Assembly (NCBI GenBank): GCA_021904315.1
Contig: CM038924.1
Coordinates: 18,230,155 to 18,294,154 of the forward strand
DNA from: Sphagnum magellanicum
Lineage: Eukaryota; Streptophyta; Sphagnopsida; Sphagnales; Sphagnaceae
DNA length: 64,000 bases
Reading direction: 5' to 3'
Positions 13,001 to 22,805 of the stretch are shown in pieces. Both the position numbers and the translations under genes were made by a program. The notes under the pieces were generated by a model. The model did no database searches. It was given only the letters and a program-made list of their open reading frames with translations, and was not told where the DNA came from. Each line of letters starts with the position of its first letter. Position 1 is the stretch's first letter.

Positions 13001-13889
13001 TGTTGTTTCTTCGTATAATGGCACAATGAGCTTTTTATGTAGCCTCATGAACAAGTCTAATCTTTGTTCTTTCCCAATCTTGATGTTCATTACATGCATT
13101 GCCCATTTCCACAAAAATGCAAATACCTAACCAAAATCAACGACACCATACTCAAATGTTTTAAGAGCTTTGAATATTTGTATAATGTAAAAATAGTTCC
13201 CATAAAAATATGTGTTATTAGGATTTTCAAACTCAAATTGAGTTGGAAAAATAAGATCTCTATTAGCTTTCAACTTGTAGACATGTTGTAGTGCAAACTT
13301 CCATATATTATATATATTGCTACAGGACCTATTCTATAGTAGGGTTAAAATGAGTTACTATGGCCATTAAAAGATCAGTCTAATAGTTTCAAAGTAAACT
13401 TGATCCAAACCATTGCAAATACATGAACAAACCAGAAAATTGGTTGAAAACTCACAGTTACAGTTGGAAACCTCTCGATTAGGTATTTGTCATGCCAATG
13501 AAAAGAATTGACATCCACTAGCCATTATGTTGGCCATTCAATACACATCTCAAATAGATATTCCTACCATTTGTTCACATGTATAATCATCTTATTTGAT
13601 CAATTACATCAATAATGAACCCCAACCTATTCAAAATACAATTTGTCCCATGTGTATATCACATGGATGTAGCTCAATTCCAACATATTTAAGTAAACAT
13701 TTCTAACCTTTTGATCTGTCAAACCTCTCATGCTTCAAAATCCAATTTACTTTTGTTAACATGTAATGCAACTTTATTGGCTTGGCCCAACTTCCACTTT
13801 CTCTCCCTTTTTTCACATTATCTCCTACTTCATCAAATGTGTTCCTTTGTACAATACCATCCTATCATCTTTTGTATTGAATAATATCA
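13001..13889. other. No gene seen
   Basis: AT-rich sequence between the HGKG pseudogene and the acidic ORF. Short frames only. It could include 5' parts or introns of the HGKG gene, but no motif supports this. Confidence 0.4.
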
Positions 13890-14126
13890 TCATTTAATTG
13901 AAAATAAACCAACAACAAAAATGTGGGTCATAGGTTTCACTTCTTTTTCAACAGCTCTTCCTCTGAACTTTGTTTTAATTCCTCCATCCTCTATGATATC
14001 TTGTTTTTTTTCATTAACTACCTCTTCTTCAGTGCAACTCTTGCCATTAACTCCGTCTTCATCAGAACAATTTGCCATATAATGGTTAGACCCTCTTGGC
14101 CTTGATGATTCATTATCTCTTGGATC
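13890..14126 (-). CDS. Hypothetical acidic exon
   Basis: An open frame of about 78 codons follows a good splice-acceptor-like signal (complement reads tttttttacag), giving DPRDNESSRPRGSNHY then MANCSDEDGVNGKSCTEEEV and a basic GIKTKFRGRAVEKEV segment, and ending FSIK-stop. It is rich in Glu/Asp with a Lys/Arg patch and has no recognised domain. It could be an upstream exon of the HGKG-family gene on the same strand or an unrelated relic. The copy in the right arm is identical in translation. Functional status unknown. Confidence 0.3.
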   Translation of the reverse strand, partial: DPRDNESSRPRGSNHYMANCSDEDGVNGKSCTEEEVVNEKKQDIIEDGGIKTKFRGRAVEKEVKPMTHIFVVGLFSIK

Positions 14127-14752
14127 TGTAAAAAAATTGATGGTTCTTTCATAATTTCATTCCCTTCTAGTCTATTTGACACCACTTTTAGACACCATAA
14201 AGATCTCCTCCTCCATCTACTAAACTCCTTGTGTGTAGGGATTTTACTTATTCACGATGTACTATGGATCAAGAAACTTTTCATTTTGTTCATCCTGCAT
14301 CTCCAAAACAGGATAAGTTCTAGTGAGACATTCTAACAATATCTCTCTTTATCAACAATTTTAGCTTCATATAGCCCCAGGTTCTACCAACTTTAGGTCC
14401 TTCTACTCCATCAGTTCAGTGGCCTTCCATTAATCCTCCAAAGAAACATTCCCATCTCTTGCTCACTTCTACCAGATTAATCTTAATAAGTATAAGATCT
14501 TGTTGAAAACCATTTGTTGTTTTTTAACAACTCTTACCTATTTCCACTTGCCCTTCTATCTCTTCATGAACCTTAGAATTACTCCCTTCCTATCTTGAGC
14601 TACTAATAGCTACACATGACATTCAATTCTTTCCTCATTTTAGCAGTAATCAAACCCAAGCTCTTCACACACAAACAATCCATAGGGTAGAAATCATCAT
14701 AAAATTAAGGTTCTTCCAATAACTGCGCACATCATATATCCATTCAGTTTTC
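14127..14752. other. No gene seen
   Basis: Stretch without a convincing frame. It could be intron or 3' region of the ankyrin fragment. Confidence 0.4.
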
Positions 14753-15210
14753 CTAACTTCCTAAGGGAGCTAGCTGAATGTGCTCAAATTGAATGTTTGA
14801 ATTAGCAAGTTTAGTTTCTAGCAAGCTCAAAAATTGGGACCAGATGCATCTAGAAGGAATAAAGGAGTTTGTCAAATACCTTGGAAATAAAGAGATGATT
14901 TCAACTCCAATGCTAAGAGCAGTGCAATCTTTGGCCAAGAGTAATTATCCTGGTTTCCGACAAAATCTCTCCATGAGGTGACTTCTTGTCCTTGTGGACA
15001 ATTGAAATCTTGTGCGTTGATCGTGGAACTGCTACTTTAATGGACACATCACTGCCATTTTCAAGCAATATCTTTATTATCTCCAAACTTCGGCTCTTTT
15101 CGTACTTGTACACGGCCAAGTGCAGTGCTATCACACCCTACATACCAAAACTATTGTTAATCTCTGGCCTCCCTCCCAATTCACCTAGGTTATTTAAATC
15201 TTTCTCTCCT
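14753..15210 (-). pseudogene. Ankyrin-repeat protein fragment
   Basis: On the minus strand, GVIALHLAVYKYEKSRSLEI continues IKILLENGSDVSIKV. This fits one ankyrin repeat (G-TALHLA...LEIVKLLLENGADV) with a six-residue insertion, and a partial repeat-like ELGGRPEINNSFGM lies just upstream across a stop. Downstream, DKKSPHGEILSE and then, in another frame, AKDCTALSIGVEIISLF extend to 14753. A host ankyrin-repeat gene that has decayed, or one with short introns I cannot place, would both fit; interrupted frames favour decay. Confidence 0.5.
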
Positions 15211-15786
15211 TAGAACATGGCTCAAGCAATAGTTTGCAAAGACCTACAATAACCTCCTAATTTTGTCATCAAATCCTTGCCTTCGTGCCCTACGTTGTCG
15301 TCATCCATTTGTTTTTTTCAAACATTAACTGGATGTTAATTTCTTTCCTTTTTCTTAAATGATGGCCATAAATACTAACATAAAATTCACTTAAAAACTC
15401 CCCAATAACTTCTTTAGGTTTCAAATTTCTTTAGCATAACCATCACCCGAAAGGGAATGGTATCTGATATTGGTTCTTCATTACATTCACCCCCCAAGCA
15501 TCATATGTACACACACATTTGAACATATCACAAATCCAACAAGTAGGCGACAAAATCGATAAAAGAAATAATAACTTCCAATTATTTACAAAATGCGAGA
15601 TCTTCTTGGCTTCTAGAGAACAAAATAGAGAATCTCGATTCGTGTAGAAAGATGCGAGGGCCTATTTTTAAGAATTGGAAAATTCCGAGTGACTAGTCGC
15701 AACAACATTCAATCTCAACATAAGCAGAGACAAAACAAAGAAACACACACTCTCAACAAACAAATGATGAAAAATTTCCATCTTAC

Positions 15787-15849
15787 CTCATCATTGTAAA
15801 CATTCACATTAACCTTACGGTTCTTGATGGAGCATGTGAACGTTGTCAT
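15787..15849 (-). CDS. Candidate first exon upstream of ankyrin fragment
   Basis: A 21-codon frame starting ATG (MTTFTCSIKNRKVNVNVYND) ends exactly at a strong donor gag|gtaag. It lies about 600 bp upstream of the ankyrin fragment on the same strand and 80 bp downstream of a telo-box-like run. The combination looks like a real plant gene start, but linking it to the ankyrin segment is inference. Confidence 0.3.
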
Positions 15850-15927
15850 CTTTTACACAACGGAAGAACGTGGTTTGATTCAACTTCAGGTTATGGCGGG
15901 TTTAGTCAAAAAGCCCGACTTAGTCGA

Positions 15928-15950
15928 CCCTAAACCTAAACCCTAAACCA
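15928..15950. promoter_or_regulatory. Telo-box-like run (CCCTAAA units)
   Basis: The sequence ccctaaacctaaaccctaaa is a short run of plant telomere-type units. AAACCCTAA telo-boxes are known promoter elements of plant growth and translation genes. It lies just upstream of the candidate first exon on the minus strand. It is also compatible with a small interstitial telomeric scar. The right-arm copy is at about 58789-58811. Confidence 0.45.
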
Positions 15951-16338
15951 AGTCCTTGTGCATGATTTGCATCGCAACTGCAATTGCATATAATTCTCAT
16001 CACTTAGACTCATGCCTGCTGGTGGTGAAGGTGTTTGAGAATAACCCAATTTGCCAAATCAAGAGTGTGAGACCAGACATTCTGCTTGTACTTTCTCACA
16101 TTTGCGAACTAGCAAAGAAGCAAATTGATAATAAGGGCCAAGTGATTCGCTTATAGCCGTTCTGGCAGACAATAATGGCTCCTTAAATTATATGGTAAGC
16201 TTCCCATAGTCCCAAAAGCTTTTAGTGAAAAGTAGTTCTTGTACATTAGTAAGATGCCTAATGTGCGATGTCACATTTCAATGTATCTGATGTATTCGAC
16301 CTGAAGAAAGGATGTGTGAGACTGTGGTTGTAGTGGTG

Positions 16339-16833
16339 TCACAATGCAGTTGACAAAGCATGTCCATAAGATCCACAAGCAGTACTTGGCAATTCTGGCA
16401 TTGAAGATAAATGTAAAGGTAGGTTTTTGAGGGCATGGAATCCTTCACATTCACATTTGTGCATCATGTTTTGAGGCGTGGATAGAGTTGTCTTAAATGT
16501 TTTAGTGTCAGTAATGCCCTGGCTGTACGGAGATAATGGTTGCAGGAGAGTCTCTCCCTTCATATGGACCTCATAGACAACTAATTCCACGGTATTTGTT
16601 GACTGTTCATCTCCATTGCCATGGGCATAGGTTGGGGGACTGAATATGGTTTTGGTTAATGCACTGTCCAGAACAACCTCTGGTACTGAAATACGTACAA
16701 TCATCTTCGGTGTGGATGTCATACACCCACATTTGGGAGAGGACATGATTGTTGTGGTAAGGATGAGACCATTTTGCACCAAAATCCTTGTGGTCAATTT
16801 TTCTTGCGGACTCAAGTGCCTATTATTTCTCAA
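16339..16833 (-). CDS. Unidentified ORF next to repeat S1
   Basis: Open frame whose first ATG gives MSSPKCGCMTSTPKMIVRIS, continuing through a VVLDSALTKTIF and VELVVYEVHMKGETLLQPL region. No family recognised. It is the third gene-sized frame in the same orientation placed directly after a repeat S copy, in the position where a further lectin unit would sit, but it shows no lectin motif. Its 3' part differs in frame between the two arms because of a one-base difference in an A run (about 16413), so the true C-terminus is uncertain. Confidence 0.3.
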   Translation of the reverse strand: MRNNRHLSPQEKLTTRILVQNGLILTTTIMSSPKCGCMTSTPKMIVRISVPEVVLDSALTKTIFSPPTYAHGNGDEQSTNTVELVVYEVHMKGETLLQPLSPYSQGITDTKTFKTTLSTPQNMMHKCECEGFHALKNLPLHLSSMPELPSTACGSYGHALSTAL

Positions 16834-16859
16834 AGCAGGTTAAATATCAAATATCCAAA

Positions 16860-17715
16860 GTCAATTCTCTGGATATGATACTGTGATACTTTAGGTTTGC
16901 CCAGGTAGTTGCATCATGGGACTGGCCTGATGCATATCTGATGGTTATATAAATTGTTCATAACTTCCAAAATGCAACTCATAATTTTTTAGAAGTAAAG
17001 TAAAGCATTTCAGTTGTAAAAGTGGTTTTGAACTTTGATAGCAACATAATAATGAACATCTTATCAGAACAGAAACATAAGTGTTTAATTTGCCGACACT
17101 ATGAAACAAAATGTAAACGATGGCATCACAAAACTGGAAAATGTGATGTCAAATGCGTGAAATTAACAAGAGTAGATGATGTGGAATAAGTATTATAAAT
17201 GTCATTCATAATTGGTAATACTTTGTAGGGAAAAAATTCAGTAGTCTGTTGCAAAACTGATGTTGAATATTGGTTAACAATTGCAAGACGAGTCAAGGTG
17301 GTTATGAGTTGGAGGTGAGGCCTTGGTTACAATCCATGAGGCTAGGAATAATAAAGTGCTAAAAGAGATCCAAGTATGTGAACAGAGATATAACCAGCTG
17401 CCATCGCCCGGTCATGGCTCCGGTGTTGGTGATAAGTTCCTGCCCTGCTTTATTGAAATGAAACGTAGCACGACTGTGAATAAGGTGATTCCATAAGACA
17501 AGGGGATTGGAGTCTGGACAAAGCAAGGGAAGCAGGGATCTAACTAAGTCTTAACGACTCTAGGACTCAAGTGTGTGAAAACTTAACCAACTAATTTTTC
17601 TATGTGTATTTGAAGGCACCTCAAATTATTGATACAACCATTTTCCTAGCACTTAAGCATTTTACTGGTACTATTCATTTCCTCCCTGCTTGTCTTCATA
17701 CCATCATTTTAACAT
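16860..17715. repeat. Repeat S, copy 1
   Basis: About 0.85 kb that matches 19605-20435, starting around caattctctgg / ggtttgccca and ending near attcatttcctcc. It contains R copy 2 in its distal part. On the minus strand it lies just upstream of the unidentified ORF. Confidence 0.8.
17372..17565 (+). repeat. Dispersed repeat R, copy 2 (inside S1)
   Basis: Most diverged of the R copies (for example cctgccctgctttattg and cacgactgtgaataagg), embedded in the longer repeat S1. Confidence 0.75.
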
Positions 17716-18550
17716 TATAACTCTGATTGTACTGCCTAGATTTTGGAAATGTATTCGATCCAAGATTTTTAGAGGACTCTTCTATAAGTCTGAAGGTGTT
17801 ATGTGTAGGGTAAATACCTTGGCAGCAGGGTTTCTGGATTCATAACTGCACCTCACCCAAGCCCACATCCAGGTTTAGGGTTTAAGCATGTTGTCCAGGG
17901 CTTTACCAAGCAGGAAAGACCTGCTTCAATTTGTTTTTCAAGTTTTTTTGCCTACTGTACTCGGAGGCTACCCGCCAGGTATGATACCCACCCAGAGGGT
18001 ACCAATCAGGTATCTAGTATGAAAAGGAGGGCAGGCGATTTGAAAAACCAAACACCCGCCCTTGGCAAATGAAAAGTTACACTGAAAAAGGTGCCCTCGA
18101 AGTACAATAAATGATTTGGACCAGGTGTCATCACAGTGTGATATGACCCAAGACACATCAAGGGATTAGACCGAACAAATAAGTACAGGGAATTGAAATG
18201 CCATCCAGCTGATCAGTGGTTGATTTTTCCCCAATAAAAGTAGACTAAGTTATGACTAATATGGACAATCTTAGTCGTTTCCCTTGGTTCACCAAGGGCA
18301 CAGCTCCCCACCAGTGAATCAGTATTTCTCTTTCAAATTTTGTGATGCAGTTAAAATGGCCTTCATGCAGAGGAAAAAAAATCCAAATCTGGCTATATTC
18401 CAGATATGAAAGTTGGAAAAAAAGAGTAATGGATCCTTCTATATTCTTGGGTATCTACAGGAATCTCCTATAAAAAAGTCTAGCTACTTGTCAATAAAGA
18501 AAACTTCTTGAAAGCTGGCAAATTTGGGCCACTTTTTTCAGGGAGAATCA
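17716..18550. other. Spacer between S1 and lectin-2 3' flank
   Basis: No gene seen. A short stretch near 18380-18470 (aatctggctatattcc, ccttctatattcttgg) faintly resembles 2545-2640 in unit A. It differs from the corresponding spacer of the other lectin unit (20436-21215), so one or both were replaced after the tandem duplication. Confidence 0.5.
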
Positions 18551-18998
18551 TTGGTTGTTGTGATCACTGCAGCCTAATGGAAAGAGACTACTGTGGAGAA
18601 ACTGTCACGAGACTACCAACGAGGAAGTCATCAGCAAGAGATTCGAATAAATCACACGTTGGGAAGGGTTAAACTTTGCATCTACAAGGCAGCTTGCGAA
18701 TCCTTGAACGAGGTGGATATACAATCGCATATAGAATAAATATTTTATTATTGTCTTCTCACCACAACAACAATATATAGCCAAGTTCAACATCCTGACG
18801 CTTGTTCGATCCTGACGCTTGCCAACGCCTCAACTGTGTCACCATCAGATCACATCTCTCTAGTTGACGTGCCGTTGGCACTGTCATCCCAAAACCTTAA
18901 TGAACTGACAGTTAACTTATATTTGGAAAAATAACACCTGCTTGTGTAAAAGACCAGAGCACAACCAACACAAGCATGATCGAGGGAAAATGCCACAT

Positions 18999-19494
18999 TT
19001 AGTCGATGATGATTCTGACCCCGCGCAGGTTATCGGCTTCCGTGTAGAAGGAAACCTGGATATTGACCTTCGAAAGCTTGGTACTACGATTTGCGCTCGC
19101 ATCGTGCTTATTATTTTTGTCATTTTCACCGGTGTCGGAATTGTAGTATCTCGGGTGAACTATGGCGCCGGTGTCCTCAGCTATGGTGACAACATTCAAA
19201 TCGCACCAGCTGAAATCGTTGCGGTTGGACGCCGACAGCAAACAAGAAAGAATCTGACTTATAGCCCTCACTCTTGAACCGCAGCATGCTAGAGACGTGA
19301 CTGCCAGTCATAGTTAGGATCTGCTGATTGCCGTCGGCTTCACTCCAGAATCCGTCTTCCACGATGGTTTTCTCCACGATGCTGAAGGCGGGAGACCGTC
19401 CGCTCTGGATGACGCTCACATGGATCGTGGGAGAATCCGGAACCTTGTTGCGCTGATTGAACGACTGCAAAGCAGCTGGCTGCCTGGAAGCCAT
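18999..19494 (-). pseudogene. ABL-type (fungal fruit-body) lectin, decayed paralogue
   Basis: The start MASRQPAALQSFNQRNKVPD follows the same leader as the intact lectin (gaattttccatatggcttc). Blocks typical of the family are present: TIHVSV, FSIVEKTI, a GSHVSSMLRFKS segment matching the GSDVSGTLRFKG of the intact copy, then SWCDLNVV and HPRYY. The Gly of the SG-x-LRF motif, part of the galactose-type site in Agaricus bisporus lectin, is Ser here. The reading frame is interrupted about once, so the two halves lie in different frames. Length (about 165 codons) matches the intact copy. Its core promoter is missing, replaced by repeat S2. A poly(A)-type signal is retained at 18744-18749. Probably a pseudogene. 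Confidence 0.8.
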
Positions 19495-19604
19495 ATGGAA
19501 AATTCTATCAACAACAACGGATCGCCTGAGTGCTACAAGGGAGGCAGACGCGGAGAGCGGAGTTCGGAAAGCTACGAGGGAGTGAAACTTGATATCAAAT
19601 TTCT

Positions 19605-20435
19605 GTCGGCAATTCTCTGGGTAGGTTTGCCCAAATAGTTGCATCACAGGACTGGCCTGATGCGTATAATCAGGTTATAAATTGTTTATAACTTCCAAAA
19701 TGTGAATCATAATTCTTTGTTAGTAAAGTAAAACATTTCTGTACAGGTAAAAGTGGTCTTGAACTGTGGTAGCAACACAATAATGAAAATCTTATCATAA
19801 CCGAAACATAGGTGTTTAATTTGCTGACAATATGAAATAAAATGTACATGATGGCATCACAATACTGAAAATGTTTTGTCAAAGGTGTGAAATTAACAAG
19901 AGTAGATGGTGTGGAAACAACATTATAAATGTCATGCATAATTGATAATACTTTGTAGGAAAAAAATCAGTAATCTTTTGCAAAACTGATGTTGAATTCT
20001 GATTAACAACCACGAGATGAGTCCAGGTTGTTATGAGTTGGAGGTGAGGGCTTGGTTACAATCCATGAGAGGCTAGGAATAATAAAGTGCTAAATCAGAT
20101 CCAATTATGTGATGAGAGATGCAACTAGCCGCCATTGCTCAGTCATGGCTCAGGTGTTCGTGATAAATTCCTGCCCCACTTTATTGAAATGAAATGTGGC
20201 ATGACCATGGAAAAGGTGATTCCATAAGACAAGGGGTTTGGAGTCTGGACAAAGGATGGGAAGCAGGGATCTAACTAAGTCTTAATGACTTTAGGACTTA
20301 GTGTGTAAAAACTTAACCAGCTATATTTTCTCTTTGTATTTGAAGGCACCTCAAACTTGATATAATCTTTTTCCCAGAAGTTCAAGCATTTTACTTGTAC
20401 TATTCATTTCCTCCTTACTCACATTCATACCAGTG
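19605..20435. repeat. Repeat S, copy 2
   Basis: Second S copy, lying directly upstream (minus strand) of the lectin-2 leader and so occupying the place of its promoter. S copies are about 2.73 kb apart, matching the 2.70 kb spacing between the two lectin start codons, which shows that lectin plus S was duplicated as one tandem unit. Confidence 0.8.
20104..20290 (+). repeat. Dispersed repeat R, copy 3 (inside S2)
   Basis: Closer to the unit-A copies than copy 2 is. Lies within repeat S2. Confidence 0.75.
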
Positions 20436-21215
20436 GTTTTTTTTTCTTATTTTTATTTTTTATTTTACAGTTTTGTGCTTTGGAAAGTTCTGCTATTTTT
20501 AGAAAACATTTCGCATTTTTTTTTGGATTGTTTTACATTCAAAAAACGAGAAATTCCAAAATTTTCCAATTTTTGTTGTCGCCAAGCGACGAAAATTCCC
20601 CTTGAAAAACGTCTTGTGACGTTCTACATGATAACCAACACGTTCAAAATTTCCTACTTACTTCGCTGATCACTCAAGAAAGGGGAGGCGCCGAGCAATT
20701 GGCCAAATGGCCTCTTTCAGGGGCACCCACCTTGCGCCCTTTTTACTAGGTATTTAATACAATGGCCCTTAATCTCGACCCTTCATTACAAATGGAGGAG
20801 AAGGGGAAATACAACAATGAAGCCCATAGTTATAGCAGACCGTGTTGAGCTAGGTTCAAGGAGCAGCTCATGAATAAGGACATTATTCCATTAGGATTCT
20901 GTGATCACGGCAACTTTCCATCAAGTTTTCTCAATTAGATGTGCTCACAGTCGTCTGACAGCTCTACCAGCCAAGCATTGACTAATTGCAGGAGCTGTGA
21001 GAGCTATTAATCAAACTGTGACTCACCATGCAGTGACATATTTCCCTTTATCCATGAGACCAGGTGTTCTCCGAGTTCCTAAAATGATTAATTACGTATT
21101 TTCCAAGACATCTGCAGCTCCCCAATGGAAAGCGCCTGTCCTTGCAACAAGAACAAGGTCCTATGTCAGTGGTTTTTTCCGTTACGTTGTTATGATTGCA
21201 GCACAGTGTGTGTAA
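20436..21215. other. Spacer between S2 and lectin-1 3' flank
   Basis: No gene seen. T-rich start (20441-20470), a short palindromic cgtcgcttggcgac element near 20579, and a more GC-rich tail. Unrelated to 17716-18550. Confidence 0.5.
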
Positions 21216-21703
21216 CTGTGATCAGAGCAGCTTAATGGAAAGAAACCCTAAGGAGAATCTGTCAGCAGACCTGCAATGAGGAAGTCATCAGCAAGAGATT
21301 CAAATAAATCACACACTACTGCAAGGGTCAAACTTTGCACCTACAAAGCAACAAGGCGTATCCTTGGAAAACGTAGATATACAATCACACTTGTATAATA
21401 TATATTTTATTATTATCTCTCGATGATCGAGCTCTTCACAACAGCAATAATATATAGACGAGTTGAACACAACACTTGTTCCATCGTGACACTTGCCAAG
21501 TCCTGGACCGTGTCACTATCAGACTTCTCTCTAGTTTACGTACCGGCAGTACTGCTGCCCCAAAACCTTTACAAACTGATATTTAACTATTTGGACAAAC
21601 ACCACCTGCTGGCTACATTCCACAAGTAAAACAACTTATATTATGTGAACGAAGGTGTGAAACACCAGAGGGCAATCAACGTAAGAATCACCGAGTGAAA
21701 CTG

Positions 21704-22195
21704 TCACTCCCAGGAGACGACGAGCAGATTGTTCGTGATGGTAACGGTGACTATTATTCCCGATGCTGTGAACGTCTTAGTTACGGTCTTCTGGTGGTCC
21801 TGCTTGACCTTAAATTCAGGGGTTCCGCTATGGAAGTATTTCGGTTGAAAAAACGCGCCGGTTTCCTTAAGTGCAAGGTCGACCTTCAAATCGCACCACG
21901 TGTCGGTATCGATGCCTAAAGCCACCAAGAAGAACTCCGGATACTCCGAGCCCGCCGGAACAGGCCCCTTGAAACGCAGTGTGCCAGAGACGTCAGAGCC
22001 GTTTACAATCAGAGTATACGGCGGGCCTTCGATTTCTCTCCAGGTTGCCTCGTTCCAGTTGGTTTCCTCCACGACCTTAAAGGTGGAGGTAGCATTAGTG
22101 TCGTCGACGCTCACACGGATGTTTCGAGAAGCATTGTGGTCACTCCTCTCATCCTCGTGGACATACTCACTATCAGCTTCATGCAAAGAAGCCAT
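21704..22195 (-). CDS. ABL-type (fungal fruit-body) lectin, intact
   Basis: A single uninterrupted 163-codon frame with ATG at 22195. After a 24-residue N-terminal extension the protein follows the Agaricus bisporus lectin fold family. It has IRVSV (26-30), FKVVEETNW (39-47), YTLIVNGSDVSGTLRFKG (60-77), TWCDLKVDL (99-107), FFQPKYFHSG (115-124) and a C-terminal VTVTITNNLLVVSWE. The SG-x-LRF and WCD(L/I) blocks contain residues that in the mushroom lectin line the T-antigen and GlcNAc sites. No signal peptide or membrane segment is seen, so it is probably a cytosolic carbohydrate-binding defence protein, as known for this family. It has no introns. A TATA box lies upstream (22363-22370) and an AATAAA-type signal lies ~290 bp downstream (21406-21411). 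The coding region is visibly richer in GC than its surroundings. Related genes are known in Marchantia and the moss Tortula; a fungal origin by transfer has been proposed for them. Confidence 0.9.
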   Translation of the reverse strand: MASLHEADSEYVHEDERSDHNASRNIRVSVDDTNATSTFKVVEETNWNEATWREIEGPPYTLIVNGSDVSGTLRFKGPVPAGSEYPEFFLVALGIDTDTWCDLKVDLALKETGAFFQPKYFHSGTPEFKVKQDHQKTVTKTFTASGIIVTVTITNNLLVVSWE

Positions 22196-22362
22196 ATGGA
22201 AAATTCTGTGAACAACAACGGATCACCTGAGTGCTACAAGGGGGGCAGACGCGGAGAGCGGAGTTCGCCGATTTCGGAAATCTACGAGGGAGTGAGACGC
22301 AACGGGCAGGACGCGCTGAGCGATGAGAGCTGAGAATGGAGAAAACTGTTGGTGGGAGCGCG

Positions 22363-22370
22363 AATATATA
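22363..22370 (-). promoter_or_regulatory. TATA box of intact lectin
   Basis: The complement reads tatatattcgcg just after ccccggggcc, 168 bp upstream of the ATG. Expected transcription start is near 22335, giving a leader of about 140 nt. The equivalent region is absent from lectin 2, whose similarity to this leader stops at 19585/22295. Right-arm copy at 52369-52376. Confidence 0.7.
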
Positions 22371-22533
22371 GGCCCCGGGGAAGGAACGAATGACGGATCT
22401 GAATGGCCAGAAAATTCATTCTCCGGATGAATCTAGGATGAATTCATCAGCACACCTTTTTCTTGTTAGTACATATTCGATCAGCAGTGCATCCCGCGTG
22501 GCCGAACATGGGATCAGAGCAAGTACCGTTTTG

Positions 22534-22805
22534 TTCTACCGATTTTGTTTTGTACCACACTGGATGCATCCCGCTTGGCTCACGGGATCAGAGTCATCAT
22601 CAGACCAGTCGTGTTCTTTTCTACCGATTTTGTTTTGTACCACACTGGATGCATCCCGCTTGGCTCACGGGATCAGAGTCATCATCATCAGACCAGTCGT
22701 GTTCTTTTCTACCGATTTTGTTTTGTACCACACTGGATGCATCCCGCTTGGCTCACGGGATCAGAGTCATCATCAGACCAGTCGTGTTCTTTTCTACCGA
22801 TTTTG
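22534..22805. repeat. 85-88 bp minisatellite upstream of the lectin promoter
   Basis: Units begin ttctaccgattttgttttg at 22534, 22619, 22707 and 22792 (periods 85, 88 and 85), the length change coming from an extra tca in a TCATCA run. Each unit contains ggatgcatcccgcttggctc, with an internal GGATGCATCC palindrome. A diverged copy precedes the array (22490-22530). It lies 165-440 bp upstream of the TATA box. Open frames across it are shadows of the repeat. Confidence 0.9.
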
